Shown: piece by piece, positions 19,857-28,475 of the stretch | Numbering within the stretch: the first letter of the stretch is position 1 | How the letters are laid out: every line of letters starts with the position of its first letter | NCBI RefSeq assembly: GCF_002302635.1 | Contig: NZ_CP022387.1 | Span: 868,001-932,000 of the forward strand | Direction: 5' to 3' | From: Capnocytophaga stomatis | GTDB lineage: Bacteria; Bacteroidota; Bacteroidia; Flavobacteriales; Flavobacteriaceae | DNA: 64,000 bases | The notes under the pieces: model-generated | The model's input: the letters and a program-made list of their open reading frames with translations, nothing else | What the model was told of the DNA's origin: nothing | The model's database searches: none | Program-made: the position numbers and the translations under genes

Positions 19857-20963
19857 ATGGATTTAGTGAGTTATTTTTCTGACATTGAGGATTTTCGTAT
19901 GGTGAACAAATGCAATCATCTTCTTTCTGACATACTTCTCATTGGGCTTTTCACCTATTTGAGCAACGGCGAAGACTACGAAGATATGGTATTATTTGCT
20001 GAAAATCACCCTGATTTTGTGCGTGAATATTGTAAGCTTCCCAACGGAGTACCCTCCCACGATACCTTTAATCGAGTTTTTAGTTCGCTGGATACTAGCG
20101 TTTTAAACAAATGCTTAATGGATTGTGGTAAAGCCATTTTGGACACGCTTGGCGAAAAACAAATTTGCATTGATGGTAAAAAGATTAAAGGTGTAAATCC
20201 TAGAAGTCGTGGAAATACAGGGCTTTACATTGTAAATGCTTGGGTGAGCGAAAACGAACTTTGCATCGGACAGAAAAAAGTAGCAGACAAATCCAATGAA
20301 ATAACGGCTATTCCTGAAATCATCAATAGTTTAGATATTGAAAATGCGGTAGTTAGCATTGATGCGATGGGCTGTCAGAAAGAAATAGCATCTGTAATTA
20401 TGGCGAAAAAAGGGCATTATTTACTGTCTTTAAAATCGAATCAATCAGAATTATTTGAGGATGTGGTCTGCGGATTTAAAGCCAGGTCAAGTGATTGTTT
20501 TTCAGAAGAATGGGAATATTCTTCGTCTCGATTTGAAACTCGTAAATGCCGTATTTTACAAGCGAAAGATGTGTTGCTTGATGAAAATTTATCGGTTTGG
20601 GCGGGGTTGAAAACCCTGATTCAAATTGAATCTGAAAGGCATTTAGGTGCTGATATTCAGAAAGAAACGAGGTATTACATCAGCAGTGAAGAGGGCTTAT
20701 CTGCGGATTATTTCAATGAATTAGTTCGTGGGCATTGGGGGATTGAGAATAAATTGCATTGGCATTTGGATGTAACATTTCGGGAGGATTCGTGCCGAGC
20801 CAGAGCAGGATTTTCGGCTGAAAACCTATCTGCTCTGCGGAAATTAGCCTTACAAATGATTAAAAATCAAAAAGATAAATTAAGCTTAAAGAAACGAAGA
20901 CTCAAAGCCGCCTACAATACAGATTACTTAAAAGATATTATCCAAAATTTTTCATGCGTTTGA
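19857..20963 (+). CDS. ISAs1-family transposase
   Basis: A 368-residue DDE transposase. The N-terminus (YFSDIEDFRMVNKCNHLLSD) is the DUF4372-like/ISAs1 leader type. Candidate catalytic residues are Asp106 (ICIDGKKIKG), Asp169 (VVSIDAMGCQ) and Glu297 (RGHWGIENKLHWHLDVTF), the standard ISAs1 layout. The gene is uninterrupted. Its TGA stop (20961-20963) is part of the right inverted repeat. Confidence 0.95.
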   Translation: MDLVSYFSDIEDFRMVNKCNHLLSDILLIGLFTYLSNGEDYEDMVLFAENHPDFVREYCKLPNGVPSHDTFNRVFSSLDTSVLNKCLMDCGKAILDTLGEKQICIDGKKIKGVNPRSRGNTGLYIVNAWVSENELCIGQKKVADKSNEITAIPEIINSLDIENAVVSIDAMGCQKEIASVIMAKKGHYLLSLKSNQSELFEDVVCGFKARSSDCFSEEWEYSSSRFETRKCRILQAKDVLLDENLSVWAGLKTLIQIESERHLGADIQKETRYYISSEEGLSADYFNELVRGHWGIENKLHWHLDVTFREDSCRARAGFSAENLSALRKLALQMIKNQKDKLSLKKRRLKAAYNTDYLKDIIQNFSCV

Positions 20964-20967
20964 CCTA

Positions 20968-20976
20968 ATCTTCTTT
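20968..20976. repeat. Right target-site duplication of the ISAs1-family element
   Basis: ATCTTCTTT directly follows the right terminal repeat and matches 19812-19820. Confidence 0.85.
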
Positions 20977-21074
20977 AAAAAAGTTTTTTTTACGCAAGAT
21001 TGCAAAGCGTCTTTCTTCAAAAATTTTTATTTACGGAAGATTGCAAACAATCCGATTTAAAAAATTTATTTCCC

Positions 21075-21597
21075 GCAGATTTCGCAGATAAACTCAGATT
21101 TTTTTATTCTTTTTTTGTAAGAATTTGTACATTTCTGTATGAAAAAAATGTTTCCCACAGATTTCACAGATTTACACAGATTATTTTTATTTTTTTCTGC
21201 GAAAATCTGCGAAATCTGCGGGTTTAAAAATTAAAATATCAAAAAATACATACATTCTCAAATAAAAAAAGTATTTCCCATAGAGTTCGCAGATAAACTC
21301 AGATTTTTTTATTCTTTTTTTGTAAGAATTTGTACATTTCTGTATGAAAAAAATGTTTCCCACAGATTTCGCAGATTTACACAGATTATTTTTATTTTTT
21401 TCTGCGAAAATCTGTGTAATCTGCGAGTTTTAAAATTAAAATATCAAAAAATACATACATTCTCAAATAAAAAAAGTATTTTCCATAGAGTTCGCAGAGA
21501 AACTCAGATTATTTTTATTTTTTTCTGAGAAAATCTGTGTAATCTGCGAGTTTTAAAATTAAAATATCAAAAAATCTGCAAAATCTGCGGGAGTTCA
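21075..21597. repeat. 205-bp tandem repeats rich in CGCAGATT/AATCTGCG
   Basis: Two nearly full copies start near 21081 and 21286 (offset exactly 205 bp). A third from 21491 has lost its central part. Each contains runs of CACAGATTTCGCAGATT-like sequence and the complementary AATCTGTGTAATCTGCG, so each copy can fold into a long hairpin with a T-rich loop. No gene lies here; short open frames in it are by-products of the repeat. Such CGCAGATT repeats are familiar from other Bacteroidota genomes, but their role is unknown to me. Confidence 0.85.
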
Positions 21598-21685
21598 AAA
21601 CAATTCATTATAAATCACTAACAAGCTAAAGCAAATAATTTTTATTGTTTATGCTTTTTTCTTATTTTAGCACCAAAATTTTAGT

Positions 21686-24600
21686 ATGCAATCTTCATCT
21701 TCTTATACCATTTATAATGCTTCTGCGGGTTCGGGGAAGACGTACAGTCTTGCCAAATCATACTTGAAAATCATCTTATCGAGCAAAAATTCGGAGTTAT
21801 TCAGAAGTTTACTGGCAATAACCTTCACAAACAAGGCTGTTTTTGAGATGAAAAACAGAATTATAGAATATCTCACCGTATTTTCAGATGAAAAAAGCCT
21901 ATCCGAACCCGATGCAATGTTCAAAGAACTTTGTAAAGAACTGAAACTTGCACCAATGGAGCTAAAAATGCGTTCGGAAGATGTACTTAAACACATTCTG
22001 CATAATTACGCTTCTTTTAATATCAGTACCATCGACGGTTTTAATCACCAACTAATTCGCAGCTTTGCTTTTGATTTGCACCTGAATCAATTTTTTGAAG
22101 TTCAGTTAGATGCCAAAACATTATTGCAACGTGCAGTTGATAATTTGCTAAATTTGGCAGGAACTGATGAAGAATTAACTAATTTGCTTACAGAATTTTC
22201 AAATGATAAGATAAAAGAAGATAAAAACTGGGATATTGCCGGAGAACTTTTTCGGGTAGCCGGTATGCTTACCAATGAAAATCATCACTGGGAACTCAGC
22301 AATTTAAAGAAGAAAGATTTAGAAGATTTCAAAGCCTTAAAAAAGAATTTATTCAAGAAAAAAAATGAATCGGTTGCAACAATAAAAGAAACAGCCGCTT
22401 CATTTTTAAATCTGTTAGATGAAAATAATTTGGATAAATCTGCTTTTAAAGGCGGTTACGTATATAATTTTTTTGAAAAACTTAATGAAAATCCGGAACG
22501 AGAACTTCCTTGGGGAGCTGCCTGGCAGGAAAAATTAGCTACAGAACCTTTGTACGCTAAAACCAATGCAAAATTTTTGGACACAGATTTAATTGATAGC
22601 CTTCAGCCACAGATTTTCTCTTATTTTTTATCTGTTAAGGAAGCCTTTGGTCTGTTTAACTTCTCAAAAAATGCACTTCGGTTTGTTGTGCCTTTAGCCT
22701 TGCTCAATCGTATTCAAAATGAAATAGAACTCATAAAAGACGAAGAAAATATTTTACCGATTTGGGAATTTAATGAGGTTATTTCCGGCGAAATAGCTTC
22801 TCAGCCTGTTCCGTTTATATACGAACGCATCGGAGAACGTTACAGACATTATTTCATTGACGAGTTTCAAGATACTTCCGTTTTGCAATGGAAAAATCTT
22901 ATTCCGCTTATTTTAAATGCTGTGCAAAGTGAAAGCATTGCAAAACAAAAAGGAAGTTTATTATTGGTGGGAGATGCGAAACAATCCATCTACCGATGGC
23001 GTGGCGGAAAGGCAGAACAATTTATGAGTTTGTATTCCAATGAAGAAAATCCTTTTTTCATCAAGGGGCAAACCATAAATTTAGAAGATAATTACCGAAG
23101 CCTTGAAACTATTATCAATTTCAACAATCATTTCTTTAGTTTCATTGCAAACAAGTTTCAATCGGAAAAATACAGAGAGTTGTACTTAAATGCAATGCAG
23201 AATTATCCTGAAACAAAACGAAATAAACTTTTGCCGGAAGGATATTTAAGCATTCAGTTTGTGGATTTAAAAGCAACCGACCTTGCAGAAGATTTTGAAG
23301 AAAACACCTCTGACGAAAGTAGTATTTTTGATATTTTTACAGAAAAAGAAATAACGTACTGTAACGCAATTTTTGAGGCAATCAATCACGCCAACAAATC
23401 GGGAGCAGAAGATAAAGATATTACCATTTTGGTTCGCACAAATAGGGAAGGCTCCGCGGTTGCTTCTTTCTTGTCCTCAAAAGGAAAGAATATCATTTCT
23501 CCTGATTCATTATTGCTTAAGAATATTGTTTCCATACAATTTTTAATCTCGTTGTTGCATTTATTGCATAACAAAAATAGTCAGGAGCTTAAGGTTAAGA
23601 TGCTTTTTGAGTATGCAGGACTTAAAAGCATTGAGCAGGTGCATAATTTCATTACAAAATATATGAATGAGCCTGTTGAAAAATTTTTTGCCGACCATAA
23701 TTTTTCTGCAAATGAGTTTCATTCACATTCCTTGTATGAAGGAGTTACTTTGCTTATAAATTGTTTTGATTTATCAAGAAAATCAGATGCTTACCTCACG
23801 CATTTTCTGGATTTGATATTTGATTTTAAAAATACACACAAGGGCGGATTATCGGAATTCTTAACATTTTGGGAAGAAGAGAAAGAAAAGTTAAGCATAA
23901 GTCTTCCGGAAGGTTTGAACGCAATTACCATAATGACCGTCCACAAAAGTAAAGGTTTGTCGGCTCCTGTTATTATTTACGCTTTCGCAGATAGTAAACT
24001 CATCGAATCGCGTAACGAAACGATTTGGTATCCTGTATCGAGCAAGGATTTCAACGGATTTGAAACGCTTTTGGTACAAAGTAGCAAATCTCTTGTAAAT
24101 TTCGAGCCAAAAGCAGAAGAAATCATTCGTCAGCATCACGAGCAACATTTATTAGATCAGATTAACGTTCTTTATGTAGCGATGACACGTCCGGAATCTT
24201 TTTTATATGTAATCACATCTTTGCCAAAGGCTGCTGAAAAGAAAAACACGGAGTCCGATACAAAATCCGAAACCTATGGTTCTCTTTTTAAAAGTTTTAT
24301 CGAAGAGAAAGGGCAATGGAATGATGATTTCTTAAAATACGAATTCGGAAGTCCTGTTTTTCCTGTTAAAGACAAAAAACAAACATCAACCACAGAGGGA
24401 TTAATTTATTTTCAAAAGGGTTGGGCAACACCTAATTACAAAATTGCTACGGGAGCTTCTCTTCTTTGGGATACTTCTCGAAAAGAATCTATTGAGAAAG
24501 GAAACTTAATGCACGAGCTTCTGGCAAAAGTTGTTTATCATTATGATTTGGAACCTGTCTTAAAAAATGCTTTGGCTGAAGGTATCCTAACCGATGAGCA

Positions 24601-24913
24601 GTATAAAATTGTTCTGCAACAACTTTTAAAATTAATACAAGATGAAAAAATTAGTGAGTACTTTTCTGAAAATTACACCTACTTCATTGAAAAAGAATTC
24701 ATTGATAAATCAGGAAAATTCTTCCGCCCTGACCGAATTGCATTCAATCCGATAAACAAACAAGCTGTAATCATTGATTATAAAACAGGAAAACCCAACG
24801 AAAAGCATCATTTACAAATGCAAACCTACGCCAACATCCTTTCCGATTTAGGTTGGGAAGTTATCGGCAAATATTTAATTTATTTAGATGAAGATAAAAT
24901 AGTAAAGAGTTAA
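21686..24913 (+). CDS. AddA-like UvrD/RecB helicase-nuclease
   Basis: A 1075-residue superfamily 1A helicase fused to a RecB-type nuclease, expected to process double-strand DNA ends. Walker A is NASAGSGKTYSLAKS (about residues 10-24), Walker B region HYFIDEFQDTSVLQW, then GDAKQSIYRWRGGKAEQF, TVHKSKGLSAPVII and LYVAMTRPESFLYV. The C-terminal nuclease has GNLMHELLAKVVYH, FFRPDRIAF, VIIDYKTGKP and LQMQTYANIL, so its catalytic set looks complete. Flavobacteria often place the AddB-like partner next to this gene; none is present here, where repeats occupy the upstream side. Confidence 0.92.
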   Translation: MQSSSSYTIYNASAGSGKTYSLAKSYLKIILSSKNSELFRSLLAITFTNKAVFEMKNRIIEYLTVFSDEKSLSEPDAMFKELCKELKLAPMELKMRSEDVLKHILHNYASFNISTIDGFNHQLIRSFAFDLHLNQFFEVQLDAKTLLQRAVDNLLNLAGTDEELTNLLTEFSNDKIKEDKNWDIAGELFRVAGMLTNENHHWELSNLKKKDLEDFKALKKNLFKKKNESVATIKETAASFLNLLDENNLDKSAFKGGYVYNFFEKLNENPERELPWGAAWQEKLATEPLYAKTNAKFLDTDLIDSLQPQIFSYFLSVKEAFGLFNFSKNALRFVVPLALLNRIQNEIELIKDEENILPIWEFNEVISGEIASQPVPFIYERIGERYRHYFIDEFQDTSVLQWKNLIPLILNAVQSESIAKQKGSLLLVGDAKQSIYRWRGGKAEQFMSLYSNEENPFFIKGQTINLEDNYRSLETIINFNNHFFSFIANKFQSEKYRELYLNAMQNYPETKRNKLLPEGYLSIQFVDLKATDLAEDFEENTSDESSIFDIFTEKEITYCNAIFEAINHANKSGAEDKDITILVRTNREGSAVASFLSSKGKNIISPDSLLLKNIVSIQFLISLLHLLHNKNSQELKVKMLFEYAGLKSIEQVHNFITKYMNEPVEKFFADHNFSANEFHSHSLYEGVTLLINCFDLSRKSDAYLTHFLDLIFDFKNTHKGGLSEFLTFWEEEKEKLSISLPEGLNAITIMTVHKSKGLSAPVIIYAFADSKLIESRNETIWYPVSSKDFNGFETLLVQSSKSLVNFEPKAEEIIRQHHEQHLLDQINVLYVAMTRPESFLYVITSLPKAAEKKNTESDTKSETYGSLFKSFIEEKGQWNDDFLKYEFGSPVFPVKDKKQTSTTEGLIYFQKGWATPNYKIATGASLLWDTSRKESIEKGNLMHELLAKVVYHYDLEPVLKNALAEGILTDEQYKIVLQQLLKLIQDEKISEYFSENYTYFIEKEFIDKSGKFFRPDRIAFNPINKQAVIIDYKTGKPNEKHHLQMQTYANILSDLGWEVIGKYLIYLDEDKIVKS

Positions 24914-24962
24914 AAATGAGATTTTTTTTCTCATCACTTTTCTTTTATTTGAGTTTAATGAC

Positions 24963-24970
24963 TATCTTTG
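24963..24970 (+). promoter_or_regulatory. -7 promoter element (TATCTTTG) for the ABC-F gene
   Basis: TATCTTTG lies 33 bp before the ATG at 25004. Confidence 0.6.
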
Positions 24971-25003
24971 CACCCGCTGAATTTTTTTCATTAAAATCAA
25001 TAT

Positions 25004-26890
25004 ATGCTGAACGTACACGATTTATCCGTATCATTTCAGGGGGAGTTTTTGTTTGAAAATGTTGCTTTTATGCTTAATGCGGGCGACCGTGTGGGACTCA
25101 TCGGAAAAAACGGAGCTGGAAAATCTACAATGTTGAAACTTCTGGCAAAGGAGCTCAAACCCGACTCCGGAACTATTGCCACAGATAAGGAGGTAAACAT
25201 CGGTTTTTTAAAGCAAGATATTGATTTTGAAAACGGAAGAACAATTCTTGAAGAAGCCTACCAAGCTTTTCAGGAGATAAAACGTTTGGAAAACCAAATG
25301 GACGAAATCCACGGCGAAATGGAACTCCGAACGGATTACGAAAGCGAATCTTATCATAATTTGATGGATACGCTCAGCGAAATAACACATCGTTATGATA
25401 TTATCGGAGGTTATCAATATCAAGGAAATACAGAAAAAGTATTGCTCGGACTTGGTTTCCAACGTTCAGACTTTCAAAAGCAAACAGACACATTTTCAGG
25501 AGGTTGGCGAATGCGAATTGAGCTGGCAAAACTACTTCTGCAAAACAATGATATTCTGTTACTTGACGAGCCTACCAACCACTTGGATATTGAATCCATC
25601 ATTTGGCTGGAGCAGTTTCTGACAACGTATGCAGGAGCTGTGGTTATCGTTTCGCACGACAAAATGTTTTTGGATAATGTAACTAACAGAACCATAGAGA
25701 TTTCAGTAGGGAAAATTTACGATTATCCCAAACCTTATTCGCAATTTCTGGAACTTCGTCAGGAAATACGTAAACAACAATTGGCTTCACAGAAAAATCA
25801 GGAAAAGAAGATACAACAAACTGAAAAACTCATCGAAAAATTTCGAGCAAAAGCTACAAAAGCCTCTATGGCTCAGTCGCTTATAAAGAAGTTGGACAAA
25901 ATTGAACGCATCGAAGTTGATGAGGAAGACAATGCCGTGATGAACGTTCGTTTTCCTGTTTCGGTAACTCCGGGCAAGGTGGTTTTGGAAATTCAAAATG
26001 CTTCCAAAAATTATGGAGAAAAGGAAGTTTTGCAAAACATTGATTTACTGATTGAAAGAGGAAGCAAAATCGCCTTTGTAGGACAAAACGGACAGGGAAA
26101 AACAACGTTAGCCAAAATGATTGTCGGCGAAATTCCGTTTGAGGGAAATATAAAATTAGGACACAACGTACAATTGGGTTATTTCGCTCAAAATCAGGCT
26201 GCATATCTGGACGGAGAAATGAGCGTAGTTGATACGATGTTTCACGCCGCCAACGACACCAACCGAATGAATATCAGAGATATTTTAGGTTCTTTTTTAT
26301 TTCGAGGTGATGATGTGGAAAAAAAAGTAAAAGTCCTTTCGGGAGGAGAACGTAATCGCTTGGCTTTGGCTAAAATGCTACTTTCGGATTTTAACGTTCT
26401 GGTAATGGACGAACCTACTAACCATTTGGATATCAAATCAAAAAATGTTCTGAAGAAAGCCTTACAAAACTTTGAAGGAACGCTCATTATCGTTTCGCAC
26501 GACCGTGATTTTCTGCAAGGATTAACGGACAAAGTTTATGAATTCAAAAATAAAAACATCAAAGAATATTTGGGCGACATTGATTTCTACTTGGAACAAC
26601 GAGCCGTTGAAAATTTCCGAGAAATTGAACAAAGTAAAGATGTTTCCTCAGAGGTAAAAGATGTAGAAAAGAAAGAAAAACCATCTTTCGAGCAGCAAAA
26701 ACAACAGAAAACAATACAAAACAGAATCAACAAAATTGAGAATCTGATAACGGACATCGAAAAAGACTTGGAACAAATGAACCACCAAATGGGACAAGAG
26801 GTTCAGAGCGATGACTTCTATAAAAGTTATGATTTAAAAAAGAAAGAATTAGAGAAATTAATGCTGGAATGGGAGGAATTAATGGGATAA
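25004..26890 (+). CDS. ABC-F family ATPase
   Basis: A 628-residue protein with two ABC ATPase domains and no membrane part, as in the ABC-F translation factors (EttA/Uup/YheS group). First domain: GLIGKNGAGKSTMLKLL, signature FSGGWRMRIELAKLLL, LLLDEPTNHLD. Second domain: AFVGQNGQGKTTLAKM, LSGGERNRLALAKMLL, LVMDEPTNHLD. A linker (about 240-310) rich in charged residues and a C-terminal coiled coil (about 560-628) resembling that of Uup are present. It probably acts on ribosomes; antibiotic protection cannot be claimed from sequence alone. Confidence 0.92.
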   Translation: MLNVHDLSVSFQGEFLFENVAFMLNAGDRVGLIGKNGAGKSTMLKLLAKELKPDSGTIATDKEVNIGFLKQDIDFENGRTILEEAYQAFQEIKRLENQMDEIHGEMELRTDYESESYHNLMDTLSEITHRYDIIGGYQYQGNTEKVLLGLGFQRSDFQKQTDTFSGGWRMRIELAKLLLQNNDILLLDEPTNHLDIESIIWLEQFLTTYAGAVVIVSHDKMFLDNVTNRTIEISVGKIYDYPKPYSQFLELRQEIRKQQLASQKNQEKKIQQTEKLIEKFRAKATKASMAQSLIKKLDKIERIEVDEEDNAVMNVRFPVSVTPGKVVLEIQNASKNYGEKEVLQNIDLLIERGSKIAFVGQNGQGKTTLAKMIVGEIPFEGNIKLGHNVQLGYFAQNQAAYLDGEMSVVDTMFHAANDTNRMNIRDILGSFLFRGDDVEKKVKVLSGGERNRLALAKMLLSDFNVLVMDEPTNHLDIKSKNVLKKALQNFEGTLIIVSHDRDFLQGLTDKVYEFKNKNIKEYLGDIDFYLEQRAVENFREIEQSKDVSSEVKDVEKKEKPSFEQQKQQKTIQNRINKIENLITDIEKDLEQMNHQMGQEVQSDDFYKSYDLKKKELEKLMLEWEELMG

Positions 26891-27015
26891 TTCAAGATTA
26901 ATCATTGGCACAGAATAATTCTCAGTTTGGAGTGTTGCTTTCCTTCTTTTTCATAAAAAATTTTGTAAATAATTAAAAAAATGTACCTTCGCAATTTAAA
27001 ACGTTAGAAAAAAGA

Positions 27016-28473
27016 ATGAATCCTAAGAAAATAGCAATCTTCTTTATCGGTGTGTTATTAGCACTTTTTGCAGTTACCTTCATTAGTGGGCAATATAAAA
27101 CCTCGCAAGGTTCTGTGAAAGAAGGAATTGTATTGGGAAATACAATGATAAAATACCCGACTTCTGATATTTTATTAAAGGACAACTCTCCCAAAAACTC
27201 AAAAGCCAATCAAATTATTGAGGAAGTTACAAAAAAGAAACAGGAAAAGGAGAAAACTCCTCCGGCGAAAATAGATTCGGTTGCGTCTTCCAATGAGGAG
27301 GAAGATTCCACATTGGCAAGCAGTACGGAAGGAAAGATTTACTATCCGGAAAACTCCGCGAAGTTCATATCTCAATTAAAAGAAAAGCTGCAACAACCTA
27401 ATTGCCAAATCATTCATTACGGCGATTCACAGATAGAAGGCGACCGCATTACCATATATGTCCGCAATCGTTTTCAAGCTCTTTTCGGGGGTGGCGGACC
27501 TGGTTTCATCCCTATTAAAGTTGCCTATACTCAAAATAGTGTAAACATTCAAGCAAGTGATAATTGGCTTCGGTTTGCGTCATTTGACCGATTCAAAAGG
27601 AAAAAAGTCCCACACCAAAAGTATGGTCTGTATGCCACTCTTTCACGTTTCACGGACTATAATCCTGCTGATACCATTACAGTTAAAAAAGCCTCTTTTA
27701 CCGTTAAACCTTCCTCAACGGCTTATAATCGTTTGCGGAAGTTCACGAAATTCGGGCTGCATTACGGGAATTGTTCCCACCCTACCAAAATAACCGTCTA
27801 TCAAAATGGAAAACTTTTAAAAGAAGATTTCCTGAAAGCAGACGGAAAATATCACAATTTCAAACTGGATTTTGACCAAACTCCGCAAGAAATCAAGGTG
27901 GAACTCGAAGGTGTCACAAGTCCCGACTTTTACGGCATCACGCTCGACGAGGCAAAAGGTGTGCGTATGGATAATGTCGCGATGCGAGGCGAGGCGGGAA
28001 GGATATTCACAAGGCTTAATCACGAGAACTTCCGACAAATGTCCGCCGAACGAAAGCCCGACATCTTCATTTTTCAATTCGGAGGGAATACTATTCCTTA
28101 CATCGAGCAAGAAAAACAAATTACCGATTACGTCCGTTCGCTAATGCAGAACATCAAATGGGTAAAACGAAGCAACCCGAATGCTTCCGTGATTGTCATC
28201 GGACCGGGAGATATGTCCACTTCCGAGAATGGTAAGATGATTACCTATCCTTTTCTTATCAAGCTCAATGAGGAGATGAAAACTCAGTGCGTCAATCACG
28301 GCGTTGCTTTCTGGAGCATTTACGAAGCAATGGGAGGTGAAAACTCAATGGTGGCTTGGGTGGAAAAAGGTATGGCAGCCTCTGACTACGTGCATTTAAA
28401 ACCAAAAGGAACGCAAATCATTTCGGAATTATTCTTCCAACATCTGCATAACGATATTTTGGCAATTGAATAG
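27016..28473 (+). CDS. SGNH/GDSL-type hydrolase or acetyltransferase, membrane-anchored
   Basis: A 485-residue protein with an N-terminal membrane anchor (IAIFFIGVLLALFAVTFISG), a low-complexity charged spacer (about 65-105) and an SGNH domain. Block I reads HYGDSQIEGDRI, with GDSQ in place of GDSL; the C-terminal catalytic pair lies in ASDYVHLKPKGTQ (Asp-x-x-His). Its stop is 2 bp before the MBOAT gene, so the two are translationally coupled. By analogy with PatA/PatB and Alg systems, the pair probably transfers acetyl groups to, or removes them from, an envelope polysaccharide or peptidoglycan. The target is unknown. Confidence 0.82.
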   Translation: MNPKKIAIFFIGVLLALFAVTFISGQYKTSQGSVKEGIVLGNTMIKYPTSDILLKDNSPKNSKANQIIEEVTKKKQEKEKTPPAKIDSVASSNEEEDSTLASSTEGKIYYPENSAKFISQLKEKLQQPNCQIIHYGDSQIEGDRITIYVRNRFQALFGGGGPGFIPIKVAYTQNSVNIQASDNWLRFASFDRFKRKKVPHQKYGLYATLSRFTDYNPADTITVKKASFTVKPSSTAYNRLRKFTKFGLHYGNCSHPTKITVYQNGKLLKEDFLKADGKYHNFKLDFDQTPQEIKVELEGVTSPDFYGITLDEAKGVRMDNVAMRGEAGRIFTRLNHENFRQMSAERKPDIFIFQFGGNTIPYIEQEKQITDYVRSLMQNIKWVKRSNPNASVIVIGPGDMSTSENGKMITYPFLIKLNEEMKTQCVNHGVAFWSIYEAMGGENSMVAWVEKGMAASDYVHLKPKGTQIISELFFQHLHNDILAIE

Positions 28474-28475
28474 AT

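Larger units (their letters stand above)
19821..20967 (+). mobile_element. ISAs1-family insertion sequence, complete
   Basis: A 1147-bp element bounded by perfect 13-bp terminal inverted repeats, TAGGTCAAACGCA (19821-19833) and TGCGTTTGACCTA (20955-20967). Similarity continues a few bases inward (GAAA after one mismatch). A 9-bp direct repeat ATCTTCTTT flanks it on both sides. One intact transposase gene fills it, and the transposase stop codon lies inside the right terminal repeat. Exact termini, an intact gene and a perfect target duplication indicate a fairly recent insertion. Confidence 0.93.
19717..21074. repeat. 41-bp-period tandem array, interrupted by the insertion sequence
   Basis: Units begin at 19717 (degenerate), 19758, 19799, 20996 and 21037. 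The usual unit starts AAGATTGCA, carries CAATC or GCGTC a few bases later and ends in T-rich sequence closing with ACGC or similar. The third unit is split by the insertion sequence; joining 19799-19820 to 20977-20995 (after removing one copy of the target duplication) restores exactly 41 bp. The array lies upstream of DUF6261 copy 1. Confidence 0.8.

Noticed and set aside
21000-21227. Open frame of 75 codons inside the repeat block
   Set aside because: It runs through 41-bp and 205-bp repeat DNA; the product reflects the repeats.
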